NCBI GenBank assembly: GCA_014376445.1
Contig: JACMRM010000091.1
Span: 1 to 64,000, forward strand
Direction of reading: 5' to 3'
Length of the DNA stretch: 64,000 nucleotides
Source of the DNA: Bacteriovorax sp.
GTDB taxonomy: Bacteria; Bdellovibrionota; Bacteriovoracia; Bacteriovoracales; Bacteriovoracaceae
Within the stretch, counting starts at the first letter, position 1, and every line of letters begins with the position of its first letter. A program made the translations under genes and the position numbers. Shown piece after piece: positions 45,451 through 55,000 of this stretch. The notes beneath the pieces were generated by a model, which did not search any database, was not told the origin of the DNA, and worked only from the letters and a program-made list of their open reading frames with translations.

Positions 45451-46611
45451 TTAACGCAAAAGGACTCGCGTCTGAGCTTTCATCTTTTCGTAGGTGAACA
45501 GTGTCTCATAACTTTTGCGAGCATTTGATGCCAACTCTTTTCTAAAGGATGCATCTTCAATGACCAATGAAAGAGCATTGAATAGTTCTTCACTGCTACG
45601 TGGGGATATAAGAAGCCCAGACACCTGATCTTCGATAATCTCAGGTATGCCGCCAACATTTGTAGCTACGACAGTGCATTTAGCCATGCATGCTTCAATT
45701 ACACTGTAGGGCAGTCCTTCCTGGTAAGAAGGGAGGGTGAAAATATCTATTTGTTCAAAAATATATTTTAGGTCTCCTGAAATATGACCAAGTATCTTTA
45801 TCGTAGAATTTTTCTCTGAAGCTCTTTGAACGAAAAAGTCTAGAAGGCCATTTCCGACAATAAGCAATTCAAGATTATTATATTTAAAACTTAATTTTTC
45901 ATAAGCTTCCAAGAGCTCAGTAATTCCTTTAGTACTTTCAACTCTAGAAACGAAACCTAACGTTATTTTATTTTGTTTTGAAATCTTCTCTATTGCTATG
46001 TCTTCTACACCATTTCTTACTATATTTATTTTATCTTCTGCAAAATTTAATTTGATACACATGTCATTTTTTATGGCTTGAGAATTAACAATAATCATGT
46101 GAGTTTTAGTTTGAACTATACTATTTATACTTTTCCAGAATATTTTAGAAAGAATATTCTTTGGAATTGTAGGGGTACTTACAATTGTCATTACAGGTTT
46201 ATATTTTATTGGAATAAAAAATAGAGAAAAAATTAGATAATTGGAAGCTGGATAGCCTCCATTGCATAAAATTACGAACTGAGGTCTCTTGGAAATAATA
46301 AAGAAATATAGTGAAATATAAGAAATAAAATTTTGAAAAAAACCTACTGGAAATAATAATAACTTTAATAACCCACGTTTAAAGCGAGAGAGGTGTTTAA
46401 CTTTTTCACTTGAGTTAAAAATATTTATTGATTGAAAAAAAGCATCAAAAGGAAGCCTGGAATGATTAAATGCTTTAATGGCTTCAACATTCCCTAATAT
46501 ATATATATTCTCGAATTCATCGGCAATTGCGGAAACTATGTCTTCAATATACTTGTTTGCACCACCTGAAACATAGTTTTCAGTAACGAAGATTATTGAT
46601 TTAGATTTCAT
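45451..46611 (-). CDS. Glycosyltransferase family 4
   Basis: A 386-residue GT-B enzyme. N-terminus FVTENYVSGGANKYIEDIV is the GT4 acceptor-side loop; GFVSRVESTKGITELLEAYEKL, then PSYQEGLPYSVIEACMAKCTVVATNVGGIPEII is the full EGxPxxxxEAxAxxxPVV donor signature. A hydrophobic stretch near residues 75-105 may anchor it to the membrane. It overlaps the upstream methyltransferase as ATGA and is followed after 61 bases by the ATT-started epimerase. Confidence 0.92.
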   Translation of the reverse strand: MKSKSIIFVTENYVSGGANKYIEDIVSAIADEFENIYILGNVEAIKAFNHSRLPFDAFFQSINIFNSSEKVKHLSRFKRGLLKLLLFPVGFFQNFISYISLYFFIISKRPQFVILCNGGYPASNYLIFSLFFIPIKYKPVMTIVSTPTIPKNILSKIFWKSINSIVQTKTHMIIVNSQAIKNDMCIKLNFAEDKINIVRNGVEDIAIEKISKQNKITLGFVSRVESTKGITELLEAYEKLSFKYNNLELLIVGNGLLDFFVQRASEKNSTIKILGHISGDLKYIFEQIDIFTLPSYQEGLPYSVIEACMAKCTVVATNVGGIPEIIEDQVSGLLISPRSSEELFNALSLVIEDASFRKELASNARKSYETLFTYEKMKAQTRVLLR

Positions 46612-47369
46612 TTCTTGTATATTGCTATTTGATAACTAGAGGTAAAGTTAGAATTTATTTTTCCGAAAGTCCACTTGAGAATTCTCATAGCTATTTTGAC
46701 AATAACTCTAACAAGAGAATTTTTAATTTCAGCTACTGGGAAAAGACCATGCTCGAAGCCACCGATATATTTGTTAGAAATAATTTTTAAATTATATTTT
46801 TTCCCAAATTTAGAAAAGTTTTTTAATTGCATAGTTTTTAAGTTGTGACCCGGGATTAACTTATTTTCAATAAATTGATCTATGATTTTTTGTAAGTAGA
46901 AGTTTATGCCTACGAATCTAGGAATACCTATAATTAAGTAACCATCGTCCTTGACGAGATCCATTTGATTCTTAAGAACTGATTCATAATTTTCAAAGTG
47001 CTCTATAAAGCCTAATGAGAGGACAATATCAAACTTTTCGTTAAGCTGATGATTAAAAAAATCACCTGTAATAACGCGATAATTCTTTATATTTTGCAAT
47101 TCAAGATTTTCAATTGTCTTACTCGCAGCCAATGGAATATATTCGATTCCCGTCACTTTGCATTGTAGTTCTGTGGCTAAGAAACTTAACCATTTTCCTG
47201 GTGCGCAACCTATTTCCAGTGCAGTTGTTTTGTCAGACTTATTAATCACTCTAAGAATTTCGTTAGCAATGACTCGATCATTCTTAAAGCCCATATCAAC
47301 TTTTACGGGTAGACTTAGAGTGGCCCAATAATTTGCCCAAAAATCTTCAGTTGTAAGGTCATTGCTCAT
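46608..47369 (-). CDS. SAM-dependent methyltransferase (class I)
   Basis: A 253-residue protein with ALEIGCAPGKWLSFLATEL (SAM motif I), FDIVLSLGFIEHFENYESVL and KDDGYLIIGIPRFVG, the usual class I order. The C-terminus has a basic amphipathic region (VRVIVKIAMRILKWTFG). It is the first gene of the minus-strand set 43435-47369. It probably methylates a glycan residue or its terminal sugar. Confidence 0.8.
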   Translation of the reverse strand: MSNDLTTEDFWANYWATLSLPVKVDMGFKNDRVIANEILRVINKSDKTTALEIGCAPGKWLSFLATELQCKVTGIEYIPLAASKTIENLELQNIKNYRVITGDFFNHQLNEKFDIVLSLGFIEHFENYESVLKNQMDLVKDDGYLIIGIPRFVGINFYLQKIIDQFIENKLIPGHNLKTMQLKNFSKFGKKYNLKIISNKYIGGFEHGLFPVAEIKNSLVRVIVKIAMRILKWTFGKINSNFTSSYQIAIYKK

Positions 47370-47415
47370 AGAGTTCCGTAGTCACTAAGTGTTATTTTTT
47401 TAGAAATATCATAGT

Positions 47416-47454
47416 ATTATATAGTATTAAAGTGTAATGTTAGTAACATATAAT
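47416..47454. promoter_or_regulatory. Divergent -10 elements between methyltransferase and GT2 genes
   Basis: A TATAAT lies on the plus strand (47449-47454, with weak ATTAAA at 47426-47431, 17 bases apart) and another on the minus strand (47416-47421). Both are correctly placed to serve the divergent genes in this 117-base gap. The -35 boxes are poor. Confidence 0.35.
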
Positions 47455-47486
47455 TTGAAAATTTTGCTAAACATGGCTCTCGTAAA

Positions 47487-48419
47487 ATGAAATTTAGTGT
47501 CATTATTCCAACGTATAATAGAGCTGATTTGCTAAAGGTCTGTTTAGAGTCTTTAGTTGCTCAGTCTTTTAAAGATTTTGAAGTTATAGTATGTGATGAC
47601 GGTTCAACTGATAACAGTAAAGAAATTGTCGAGTTATTCCATGCCCATTTAAATTTAACTTATTTTTATGAAGAAAACTGGGGTGGTCCTGCCCGCCCTA
47701 GAAATAATGGTATTCGTCTTTCAAGGGGTGAATGGTTAGCTTTTTTAGATTCTGACGATTATTGGTCAAGCCATAAGCTTGAAACGATAAATAATTATAT
47801 TTCTAAGGGCGAAGTTTTTTATCATCGTATGATTGTTCTAAATGAAAAAAATGTACAAATTTCTTCAATAAATTCTAAAGATATAAAAATGCCTGTTTTT
47901 GAAACCATGCTAGTTGAAGGAAATCGAATTCCACTTTCAAGTGTAGTTTGTAGAAAATCAAAAGTCTTAGAAGCCGGTGGCTTCTCGGAAGAGAAGAAGT
48001 TTATAGCTGTTGAAGATTTTGATCTTTGGTTGAAGTTAAGTTTGTTGAAATGTGAATTTCTATTTGTCCCTGAGTTTCTAGGGTTTTATTATGCAGGAGG
48101 AGGCAATATTTCCCAAGCTAGTTTAAAGCAGATTAAAAAATTAAGATCTATATATTTAAAATATCTTCCATATATTTTAGATAAAAGTACAAAACGACAA
48201 GTTATAGGTTCGTTCTACTATCAAAAATTTAGAATGATATTTATGATGGATAGGGATCCTGAAAACTATAGTATTTTGAAAAAAGCTTTTTTATTTTCTA
48301 ATTTTAAAACCAAGATAAAGATTATTGTTGTCTTTATTGTAGAGTTTTGTAATTTGATCGCTCTATATCGTAAAGCCCGCCTATTGTTATCTCTTCGGTT
48401 TATGGGTAGGAATAATTGA
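47487..48419 (+). CDS. Glycosyltransferase family 2
   Basis: A 310-residue GT-A enzyme with FSVIIPTYNRADLLKVCLESL, VCDDGSTDNS, GPARPRNNGIRLSRGEWLAFLDSDDYW (DxD as DSDD) and VEDFDLWLKL (the ED base motif). This is the complete GT2 signature set. The C-terminal end has a hydrophobic helix (IIVVFIVEFCNLIALY). It is coupled by TTGA to the Wzy candidate. Confidence 0.92.
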   Translation: MKFSVIIPTYNRADLLKVCLESLVAQSFKDFEVIVCDDGSTDNSKEIVELFHAHLNLTYFYEENWGGPARPRNNGIRLSRGEWLAFLDSDDYWSSHKLETINNYISKGEVFYHRMIVLNEKNVQISSINSKDIKMPVFETMLVEGNRIPLSSVVCRKSKVLEAGGFSEEKKFIAVEDFDLWLKLSLLKCEFLFVPEFLGFYYAGGGNISQASLKQIKKLRSIYLKYLPYILDKSTKRQVIGSFYYQKFRMIFMMDRDPENYSILKKAFLFSNFKTKIKIIVVFIVEFCNLIALYRKARLLLSLRFMGRNN

Positions 48420-49657
48420 AAAACATTAAACTGACTTTCCTGTTATTGATTGCTTTTTATTTTTCTTTTCATTTTGTAATTCCGGCAGTTTGTTATTGGA
48501 AGCTCGGTTATGTATCGACTTATAATGCAAATGTTTTGGACTTCCAATCTATGAGAATAGGTTTTTTGTTAAACTTTACCAGTCTTTTTGTTGGAGGAAT
48601 TGCGATTGCGGTTACTCCAACTAAAAAGATAGTTCCCCCTGTTTGGAAAGAGAAGAACTCATTGATCTTTTTATTGCTTTCTCTTTTTTTTACGGTCGGT
48701 GTTTTTTTAACCAATCTAGATTTTTTTGATTCTTTAAAAACTTCATTGACACGACATGATTATTGGGTTTTCGGTGAAATGTTTTTCAATCTTGATTTTT
48801 ATATTTTATTTGCAATGACATATTCTTTTAATTTTATAAGTGAGTCTCAGTTATTTTATGTTTTTATCAAGATTCTATCAGCAGCCAGGTCTGCCCCATT
48901 GGTTTTATTTCATTATGGGATGTGTTCTATTGCCAGCCCTGTTGCCATAAAGTATAGAAAAAAAATTATAGTCTATTTAGTAATATCATTTGCTTTCAGT
49001 ATTTTTGGTTTTAATTGGGCAACAAAAATTAGAAACGAAAAAATTACAGGAGAAATAGTTACTAATCAGCCAATGGGGCATCGATTATCTCAAACTGTAA
49101 CTGTAAGCCATCAACTTTTTTATCAGATATTAGGGCGAATATCATATTTAGAAAATGCCATGCTACCTATTCATTTCAAAGATGACCCTAAGAGATCTGA
49201 GATTTTTAAGAATAAATATTCTTTCAAGAGACAGATGGAGCTTTTTATAAATAATATAGTTCCAGGTGATATTTTCGAATTCGATGTTTATCCTAATCAA
49301 TATTATCGTGCAGCTTTTATGAATATGTCAGTAGCTCAGGCTAAGGAGTTTTATACTTCAGTCAACCTTACGTTGCCTGTTTATTTTTATATGTATTCCA
49401 ATTTCGTTGTCAGTTGTCTTGCTTCTTCTGTAGTCATTTGGATTTACTTTGTTGTGACTTCTGCTTTTTTCAAGCTTCATCCATTATTAGGAATGGGATG
49501 GCTCGCAACATTTTATCCTGGCTTATTAACATTTTTTGATTTTGTTATGATTGGAAAAGCACTTGTCTTGATTGCCATTTCTACCGGGTTGTTTTTGGTT
49601 CTAGCTAGGATCAATTTAAGGGCGATCTTAGGACGTTGGGGTAGGGTAGAGGATTAA
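48416..49657 (+). CDS. Polytopic membrane protein, candidate O-antigen polymerase (Wzy)
   Basis: A 413-residue protein with about ten predicted membrane helices and a larger hydrophilic loop around residues 200-300 (KIRNEKITGEIVTNQPMGHRLS and onward). Wzy proteins have little sequence conservation, so the call rests on topology, size and place next to a GT2 inside an O-antigen-type locus. The start is TTG at 48416, overlapping the GT2 stop as TTGA. It is unlike the ligase-family protein at 426, so the two can share the polymerase and ligase roles. Confidence 0.6.
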   Translation: MKNIKLTFLLLIAFYFSFHFVIPAVCYWKLGYVSTYNANVLDFQSMRIGFLLNFTSLFVGGIAIAVTPTKKIVPPVWKEKNSLIFLLLSLFFTVGVFLTNLDFFDSLKTSLTRHDYWVFGEMFFNLDFYILFAMTYSFNFISESQLFYVFIKILSAARSAPLVLFHYGMCSIASPVAIKYRKKIIVYLVISFAFSIFGFNWATKIRNEKITGEIVTNQPMGHRLSQTVTVSHQLFYQILGRISYLENAMLPIHFKDDPKRSEIFKNKYSFKRQMELFINNIVPGDIFEFDVYPNQYYRAAFMNMSVAQAKEFYTSVNLTLPVYFYMYSNFVVSCLASSVVIWIYFVVTSAFFKLHPLLGMGWLATFYPGLLTFFDFVMIGKALVLIAISTGLFLVLARINLRAILGRWGRVED

Positions 49658-49690
49658 ATTCTTTTTATCTCTTTAGAGAATTGCAAAGCC

Positions 49691-50626
49691 TTAGCAATAT
49701 TCCTTAAATACATTTAAAATGACAGATCCAAAGTCTGGAGCATTAGGTGTAGAAATATACCTATCGACTGGAGCTTCCTGGGCAAAAGCTTTTTTTGGTG
49801 CCAAAACTTTTAATTTATAATTTTTAGCTTCATAAATAGGCAAACAAAATGATTCAATTTGAGAAGTCACAATCAGGACTTTCGCTTCTTGATATAGTTC
49901 AAAAATAGTTTCTCTTGAAACATTGTATACAATTTTAATGTTGTTATTTTTTAAATTCACTATTGTGTTTAAGATTTTTTTATTTGGTTTTTCAGTTACA
50001 ACAAGTAAGCTTGGGCCAACAATAGGGAATTTATCCCATTCAATTAAAAGCTCATTTAATTGCTTATGTTTTGCATTTCCAGAAATTGTTATGAAGTCAT
50101 ATTTTTTTTCAACCTTTGGTTTTGCTTCAGGAAAAAATGGAAGGAAAGGCTTCAAGAAAACTGGCTTGTGAAATTTGGTCAGAGAGTTTTTCATCCACTC
50201 TGTCTGAACCCATATCTGATCGACATGATTGATAAAAAGATAGAGCCATAATTTTTCATAAGATAATCTGAGATAAGATTTTAAAGAATCGGCGATAATT
50301 TTACTTTTTGGCAGTAAGAGAGCATTTTGAAGATAAAGAATTACATTGGACTTTAATTTAAATGCTGGCGGAAGATTTGAGAAACAGAGAATGTCTTCCA
50401 TGGGATATTTTTGGCTAAGTTTTTTTAACAAAAATTCAGCCTTCCAACGATTAAAAAGTGAAGGTTTGATGCGAGAAACTTGCATTTGAGTTAAATTAAT
50501 CGAAGAGAGGTTATAACGTTCATCACAAACAAGATGAGTGATTTTACCGAAAATCTCTTTATCGAGCAGATGATCCAGCAAAACCTTACCACCACCTGAA
50601 TGAATGCTCGTAGCATAAATTATCAT
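49691..50626 (-). CDS. GT-B glycosyltransferase (GT4-like)
   Basis: A 311-residue protein with IYATSIHSGGGKVLLDHLL at the N-terminus (GGG loop after the first strand), DFITISGNAKHKQLNELL and SQIESFCLPIYEAKNYKLKVLAP, a form of the E-x7-E donor motif. It would add a sugar to the lipid-linked unit. It is a single minus-strand gene between plus-strand blocks and converges on the Wzy candidate with a 33-base gap. Confidence 0.8.
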   Translation of the reverse strand: MIIYATSIHSGGGKVLLDHLLDKEIFGKITHLVCDERYNLSSINLTQMQVSRIKPSLFNRWKAEFLLKKLSQKYPMEDILCFSNLPPAFKLKSNVILYLQNALLLPKSKIIADSLKSYLRLSYEKLWLYLFINHVDQIWVQTEWMKNSLTKFHKPVFLKPFLPFFPEAKPKVEKKYDFITISGNAKHKQLNELLIEWDKFPIVGPSLLVVTEKPNKKILNTIVNLKNNNIKIVYNVSRETIFELYQEAKVLIVTSQIESFCLPIYEAKNYKLKVLAPKKAFAQEAPVDRYISTPNAPDFGSVILNVFKEYC

Positions 50627-50640
50627 TTTACTTTCTCGAT

Positions 50641-50689
50641 CCTGTAAATTAGTACAATATATTATCTTAAATTAAGCGATTGTTACAGG
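50641..50689. promoter_or_regulatory. Inverted repeat in divergent promoter region
   Basis: CCTGTAA (50641-50647) and TTACAGG (50683-50689) form a perfect 7-bp inverted repeat separated by 35 AT-rich bases, filling most of the 73-base gap between divergent genes. It may be a pair of half-sites for a regulator. Confidence 0.3.
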
Positions 50690-50699
50690 AAAGTTACTC

Positions 50700-51578
50700 A
50701 TGAAAATATTAATTTTTGGTGTAGGTGGAATGATTGGACATAGGGTATGGCTTGAGGCTAATCAGATCCCAAATGTTGAAGTATTCGGTCTTGTTCGAAA
50801 GTCTAAAACTCACTATGAAAAATTTGGAATTTTTAACGATAATGTATATTATGATACTGATGTATCTGATTGGGTAAATGTAGAACATATTCTTAATAAG
50901 CTTAAACCGGATGTAATCGTTAATGCATTAGGGATTACGATTAGAAAACCAGAAATGGGGGATTTTAATCTAGCCCTTACAGTGAACTCTTTTTTCCCTC
51001 ACAAATTATTAAAATGGGCCCAAGCTATCCAATCTCGCATTATACATTTATCTACGGACTGTGTATTCGATGGTGATCAGGGTCATTACCTAGAAACAAG
51101 TCAACCATCGGCCAAAGACATTTATGGCAAAACAAAATTTCTAGGAGAAATTGAAGGCAGTGGTGCATTAACTTTAAGGTTCTCATGTATTGGACGAGAG
51201 CTTGAGTCCCATACTGAATTATTAGATTGGTTCTTGTTGCAAGAAGGAAAAAAAATTAAAGGTTTTTCGAAGGCCATATATTCCGGATTAACCAACATTG
51301 TAATCGCTAAAGAGATTTGCAGAGTTATTACTAATTTTTCCGAGTTAACTGGAGTTTATCAGCTATCTAGCACTCCCATTACCAAATATGATTTGCTGTG
51401 CTTGGCTAAAACATATTTTAAATTAGACGTGGAAATAGAGAAATTTGATAATTATATTTCTGATAAATCATTAATATGCGATAAGTATAAAAAAGGCACT
51501 GGGTTTAATGCTCCGAGTTGGGCGGCAATGTTGGAAGAAGTGGTAAACGATAAGAAGATTGATTATAAAATTTTTTAG
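50700..51578 (+). CDS. RmlD-like 4-keto-sugar reductase (WbvR-like)
   Basis: A 292-residue reductase of the RmlD family. It has FGVGGMIGHRVWLEA (nucleotide loop), VNALGITIRKP, HLSTDCVFDGDQGHY and DIYGKTKFLGE (Tyr-x3-Lys). In the L-QuiNAc/L-RhaNAc pathway of Vibrio cholerae O37 an RmlD-type reductase (WbvR) reduces the 4-keto product of a WbvB dehydratase before 2-epimerisation by WbvD. Here the three genes lie in the order reductase, dehydratase, epimerase. The fused cupin domain of CapF/FnlB (L-FucNAc route) is absent, so L-QuiNAc or L-RhaNAc is more likely than L-FucNAc. Confidence 0.82.
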   Translation: MKILIFGVGGMIGHRVWLEANQIPNVEVFGLVRKSKTHYEKFGIFNDNVYYDTDVSDWVNVEHILNKLKPDVIVNALGITIRKPEMGDFNLALTVNSFFPHKLLKWAQAIQSRIIHLSTDCVFDGDQGHYLETSQPSAKDIYGKTKFLGEIEGSGALTLRFSCIGRELESHTELLDWFLLQEGKKIKGFSKAIYSGLTNIVIAKEICRVITNFSELTGVYQLSSTPITKYDLLCLAKTYFKLDVEIEKFDNYISDKSLICDKYKKGTGFNAPSWAAMLEEVVNDKKIDYKIF

Positions 51579-51587
51579 GGAATTATT

Positions 51588-52652
51588 ATGTTTAGTGGAA
51601 AGCGAATTTTAGTAACTGGCGGAACAGGTTCAATGGGGAAAACTTTTGTAAAAAGAGTTTTATCTGGAGAGCATGGTATTCCTGAGAAAGTCATAGTTTT
51701 TTCCAGAGACGAAGGAAAGCAGCATTATATGCGCCTGGATTACTTACATAAAAAAGTTAGTACAGATGAAGTCATTTACAATAATTTTAAAAATGTTCTG
51801 GAATTTAGAATTGGTGATGTTAGAGACTATGCAAGTATATGCTCGGCTCTGAGAGACGTAGATATCGTTATCAATGCTGCAGCTTTAAAGCAGGTGCCTT
51901 CTTGTGAATACTTCCCATATCAAGCAGTTCTTACAAATATTATGGGTGCAGAAAATATTGTAAGAGCTATCACTGAAAATAATTTGCCGGTTGAAACAGT
52001 CGTCGGAATCAGTACAGATAAAGCTGCAAAGCCAGTCAATGTAATGGGTATGACGAAAGCTATCCAAGAAAGAATTTTTACAACAGCAAACGTTTTAAAT
52101 AAAAAAACACGCTTCATGTGTGTTCGTTATGGAAACGTGCTGGCTTCAAGAGGATCAGTGATTCCACTTTTCCATGAGCAAATTAGACAAGGTGGACCTG
52201 TAACTTTAACTGTTCCAGAGATGACAAGATTTTTACTCAGCTTAGATCAAGCAGTTGATACCGTCTTTGCAGTTATTCAAAATGGAAAACCTGGTGATAC
52301 ATTTGTTCCGAGAGCACCATCGGCAACAGTTGAAAATATTGCAAAAGCTCTTATCGGAAACCGAAAAATTGAAACAAATATTACAGGGATTCGTCCCGGT
52401 GAAAAAATGCACGAGATCATGATTTCTGAAGAAGAGATTCACCATTCTCATAAAGCAGGCGACTGGTATGCTATCAGATCAATGCTTCCTGAAGTTGGAC
52501 ACTACTCTGGAAAAAATGCTGAACTTACAAAAGAATATAGCTCAGGAGATGAAGTTTTAGATTTAGAAGGGACAGTTGCTTTGTTAACGAAGCACGGTTT
52601 GATGGATATTTCTAAGACAGATGAAAATAACAGTAGCGAACTTTTAAGATAG
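51588..52652 (+). CDS. UDP-GlcNAc 4,6-dehydratase/5-epimerase (CapE/WbvB/FnlA-like)
   Basis: A 354-residue inverting dehydratase. It shows TGGTGSMGKTFV, FSRDEGKQHYM, GDVRDYASI, AALKQVPSCEYFP, STDKAAKPVNVMGMTKA (the MxxxK catalytic form) and RYGNVLASRGSVIPLF. This family makes UDP-2-acetamido-2,6-dideoxy-L-arabino-4-hexulose, the entry to L-FucNAc/L-QuiNAc. PseB makes the same compound for the pseudaminic acid route, and pseB was not found in the window. The extended C-terminus (about residues 270-354) fits CapE/WbvB better than PseB. Confidence 0.88.
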   Translation: MFSGKRILVTGGTGSMGKTFVKRVLSGEHGIPEKVIVFSRDEGKQHYMRLDYLHKKVSTDEVIYNNFKNVLEFRIGDVRDYASICSALRDVDIVINAAALKQVPSCEYFPYQAVLTNIMGAENIVRAITENNLPVETVVGISTDKAAKPVNVMGMTKAIQERIFTTANVLNKKTRFMCVRYGNVLASRGSVIPLFHEQIRQGGPVTLTVPEMTRFLLSLDQAVDTVFAVIQNGKPGDTFVPRAPSATVENIAKALIGNRKIETNITGIRPGEKMHEIMISEEEIHHSHKAGDWYAIRSMLPEVGHYSGKNAELTKEYSSGDEVLDLEGTVALLTKHGLMDISKTDENNSSELLR

Positions 52653-52661
52653 GAAATTTAT

Positions 52662-53786
52662 ATGACTTTAAAAGTAATGACTATTGTGGGGACGAGACCA
52701 GAAATTATTAAAGTAAGCCGTATTGCTGCTTTACTTGATACATATTTCACACACATTCTTGTTCATACTGGACAAAATTATGACTACGAATTAAATGAAG
52801 TTTTCTTCAAAGATTTAGGGGTAAGAAAACCAGACTATTTTCTAGATGCTGCTAAAGAAACAGCTGCCCAAACAATCGCTCAGGTGATAGCCAAGTCTGA
52901 TGAGATCATGCAAAAAATTAAGCCAGATGCACTTTTAGTTTATGGAGATACTAATAGCTGTCTTTCAGTTATATCAGCGAAGCGTTTACAAATCCCTATC
53001 TTTCACATGGAAGCAGGGAATAGATGTTTTGATCAGCGTGTTCCAGAAGAAATCAACAGGAAAATTGTTGATCATCTTTCGGATATCAATATGGTTCATT
53101 GTGAGCACTCACGTCGTTATTTGATCAATGAAGGGCTTCGTCCAGAACTGATCATTAAAACAGGTTCTCCGATGAAGGAAGTTTTAAACTTTTATGCAAA
53201 ACAAATTAACGAATGCGATGTTCTCGCCCGTTTAAATGTTAAATCAAAAGATTTTTTCATTGTAAGCGCTCACAGAGAAGAAAATGTTGATTACGAAGAT
53301 AATTTTAACAATCTTCTAAATTCTCTATACGCTGTTGCTGAAAAATTCAATAAACGCGTAATTGTTTCAACACATCCAAGAACAAGAAAAAAACTCGAAT
53401 CACTAGGAGCGAAAGAATTTAGTCCACTGGTTGAATTTATGAAGCCTATGGGATTCTTTGATTATAACAAACTTCAGAAAGAAGCTTTGTGTGTAATTTC
53501 TGATAGTGGAACTATTACTGAAGAATCTTCAATCTTAAAATTTCCAGCTATCATGATTCGTCAGGCCCATGAGCGTCCAGAAGGAATGGATGTTGGTGCC
53601 GTCATCATGTCCGGGCTGAAGGCCGAAAGAGTTATCGATTCAATTAATATGGCCGTTAAACAATTTGAAAATTTTAAACCTCTCGATATTCCGGACTATG
53701 CTTCTGACAGAGTCTCAGATCAGGTCGTAAAAGTTATTCAAAGCTACGTTGATTATATCAATAGAGTTATCTGGCGTAAAAAGTAG
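52662..53786 (+). CDS. Non-hydrolysing UDP-HexNAc 2-epimerase (WecB/CapG/WbvD-like)
   Basis: A 374-residue GT-B-like epimerase: MTIVGTRPEIIKVSRIAALL, LVHTGQNYDYELNEVFF, LVYGDTNSC, HMEAGNRCFDQRVPEEINRKIVDHLSDIN and VSAHREENVDYE are the family blocks. It would invert C2 of the reduced L-sugar, giving UDP-L-QuiNAc (or L-FucNAc) as the last pathway step. Separated by nine bases from the dehydratase and two from the transferase that follows. Confidence 0.9.
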   Translation: MTLKVMTIVGTRPEIIKVSRIAALLDTYFTHILVHTGQNYDYELNEVFFKDLGVRKPDYFLDAAKETAAQTIAQVIAKSDEIMQKIKPDALLVYGDTNSCLSVISAKRLQIPIFHMEAGNRCFDQRVPEEINRKIVDHLSDINMVHCEHSRRYLINEGLRPELIIKTGSPMKEVLNFYAKQINECDVLARLNVKSKDFFIVSAHREENVDYEDNFNNLLNSLYAVAEKFNKRVIVSTHPRTRKKLESLGAKEFSPLVEFMKPMGFFDYNKLQKEALCVISDSGTITEESSILKFPAIMIRQAHERPEGMDVGAVIMSGLKAERVIDSINMAVKQFENFKPLDIPDYASDRVSDQVVKVIQSYVDYINRVIWRKK

Positions 53787-53788
53787 CA

Positions 53789-55000
53789 ATGAAAATTCTC
53801 GTTGTTACTCAATATTTCTGGCCAGAGAATTTCAGAATTAATGATCTTTGCGATGCCCTGATTGAAAGAGGACATGAAGTCACGGTCTATACAGGGTTGC
53901 CAAATTATCCAGAAGGATCATTCTTTAAAGGTTATTCTTTCAAAGGCCCTTATTTTGAATCCAAAGGTAAAATTAAAATTATTCGAAGCCCTCTCATCAC
54001 TAGAGGGAAAGATAAAAGTTTAAGACTCGCTTTAAACTATTTTTCTTATTTTTTTTGTGCAAGTTTTCTTGCACCATTTTTGGTACGTGGTAAATTTGAT
54101 AAAATTTTTGTCTATGAACCTTCACCTATAACAGTCGCTATTCCCGGTATTGTTTTAAAATATCTCAAAGGCGCACCGATGTTTTTTTGGGTAACAGACT
54201 TGTGGCCGGAGAGTCTGGAAGCTACTGGGGTTGTAAAAAACAAAACGGCCCTAAACATCGTCGCCCGGTTAGTTAAAGTTCTTTATAAACTCTCAGATAA
54301 AATTTTAGTAACTTCAAAAGGATTTATTCCACGAGTAGAAGCTCTGGGAGCAGAGAGAGAGAAAATTATTTACTGGCCTCAGTGGGCAGAAAGTTTTTTT
54401 GGAAAAAAAACGGCCGACTTCAATGATACTAATTTACCTCAAGATGGTTTTACAATTATGTTTGCCGGTAATATCGGATCATCTCAGGACTTTGAAACAA
54501 TTGTTTCGGCCGCAGTATTATTAAAAGAGCACAAAAATATTCATTTTGTTATTCTTGGCGATGGAATAATGAGAGTGCCGGCAGAAGAAAAAGTAAAAAA
54601 AGAAAACATTCAAAACAACTTCCATTTTCTGGGCCGAAAGCCAATCGAGAGCATGCCGTACTATTATTCAAAGGCCGATGTAATGCTGATGAGCCTTACA
54701 GATTCCGATTTGTTTTCTATTACTGTTCCTTCAAAGCTACAAAGTTATCTTGCGAGTGGAAAACCGATTTTAGCATCCATGAATGGAGAAGGTGCAGATA
54801 TCGTCAGGGAATATAAAGCAGGTCTTGCATGTCCTGCGACTAACCCTAAAATTCTATCTGAAACGGTGCTGAAAATGTCACAACTCCCGAAAGAAGAACT
54901 AAGGACGATGGGAGAAAATGCATTTAAATGTTACCAGTCAGAATTTGAGCGTGAAAAACTTATTTCAATTCTTGAAGAAGAATTCAAGAAGTTAAAATGA
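53789..55000 (+). CDS. Glycosyltransferase family 4, WbuB-like (L-FucNAc/L-QuiNAc transferase)
   Basis: A 403-residue GT4 enzyme starting ILVVTQYFWPENFRINDLCDAL and with TGLPNYPEGSFFKGY, FVYEPSPITVAIPG and WVTDLWPESLEATG, which are diagnostic of the WbuB-type subgroup that transfers L-FucNAc-like sugars. The donor motif near the end is PSKLQSYLASGKPILAS. Its position directly after the UDP-L-amino-sugar genes supports that donor. Overlaps the next gene as ATGA. Confidence 0.9.
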   Translation: MKILVVTQYFWPENFRINDLCDALIERGHEVTVYTGLPNYPEGSFFKGYSFKGPYFESKGKIKIIRSPLITRGKDKSLRLALNYFSYFFCASFLAPFLVRGKFDKIFVYEPSPITVAIPGIVLKYLKGAPMFFWVTDLWPESLEATGVVKNKTALNIVARLVKVLYKLSDKILVTSKGFIPRVEALGAEREKIIYWPQWAESFFGKKTADFNDTNLPQDGFTIMFAGNIGSSQDFETIVSAAVLLKEHKNIHFVILGDGIMRVPAEEKVKKENIQNNFHFLGRKPIESMPYYYSKADVMLMSLTDSDLFSITVPSKLQSYLASGKPILASMNGEGADIVREYKAGLACPATNPKILSETVLKMSQLPKEELRTMGENAFKCYQSEFEREKLISILEEEFKKLK

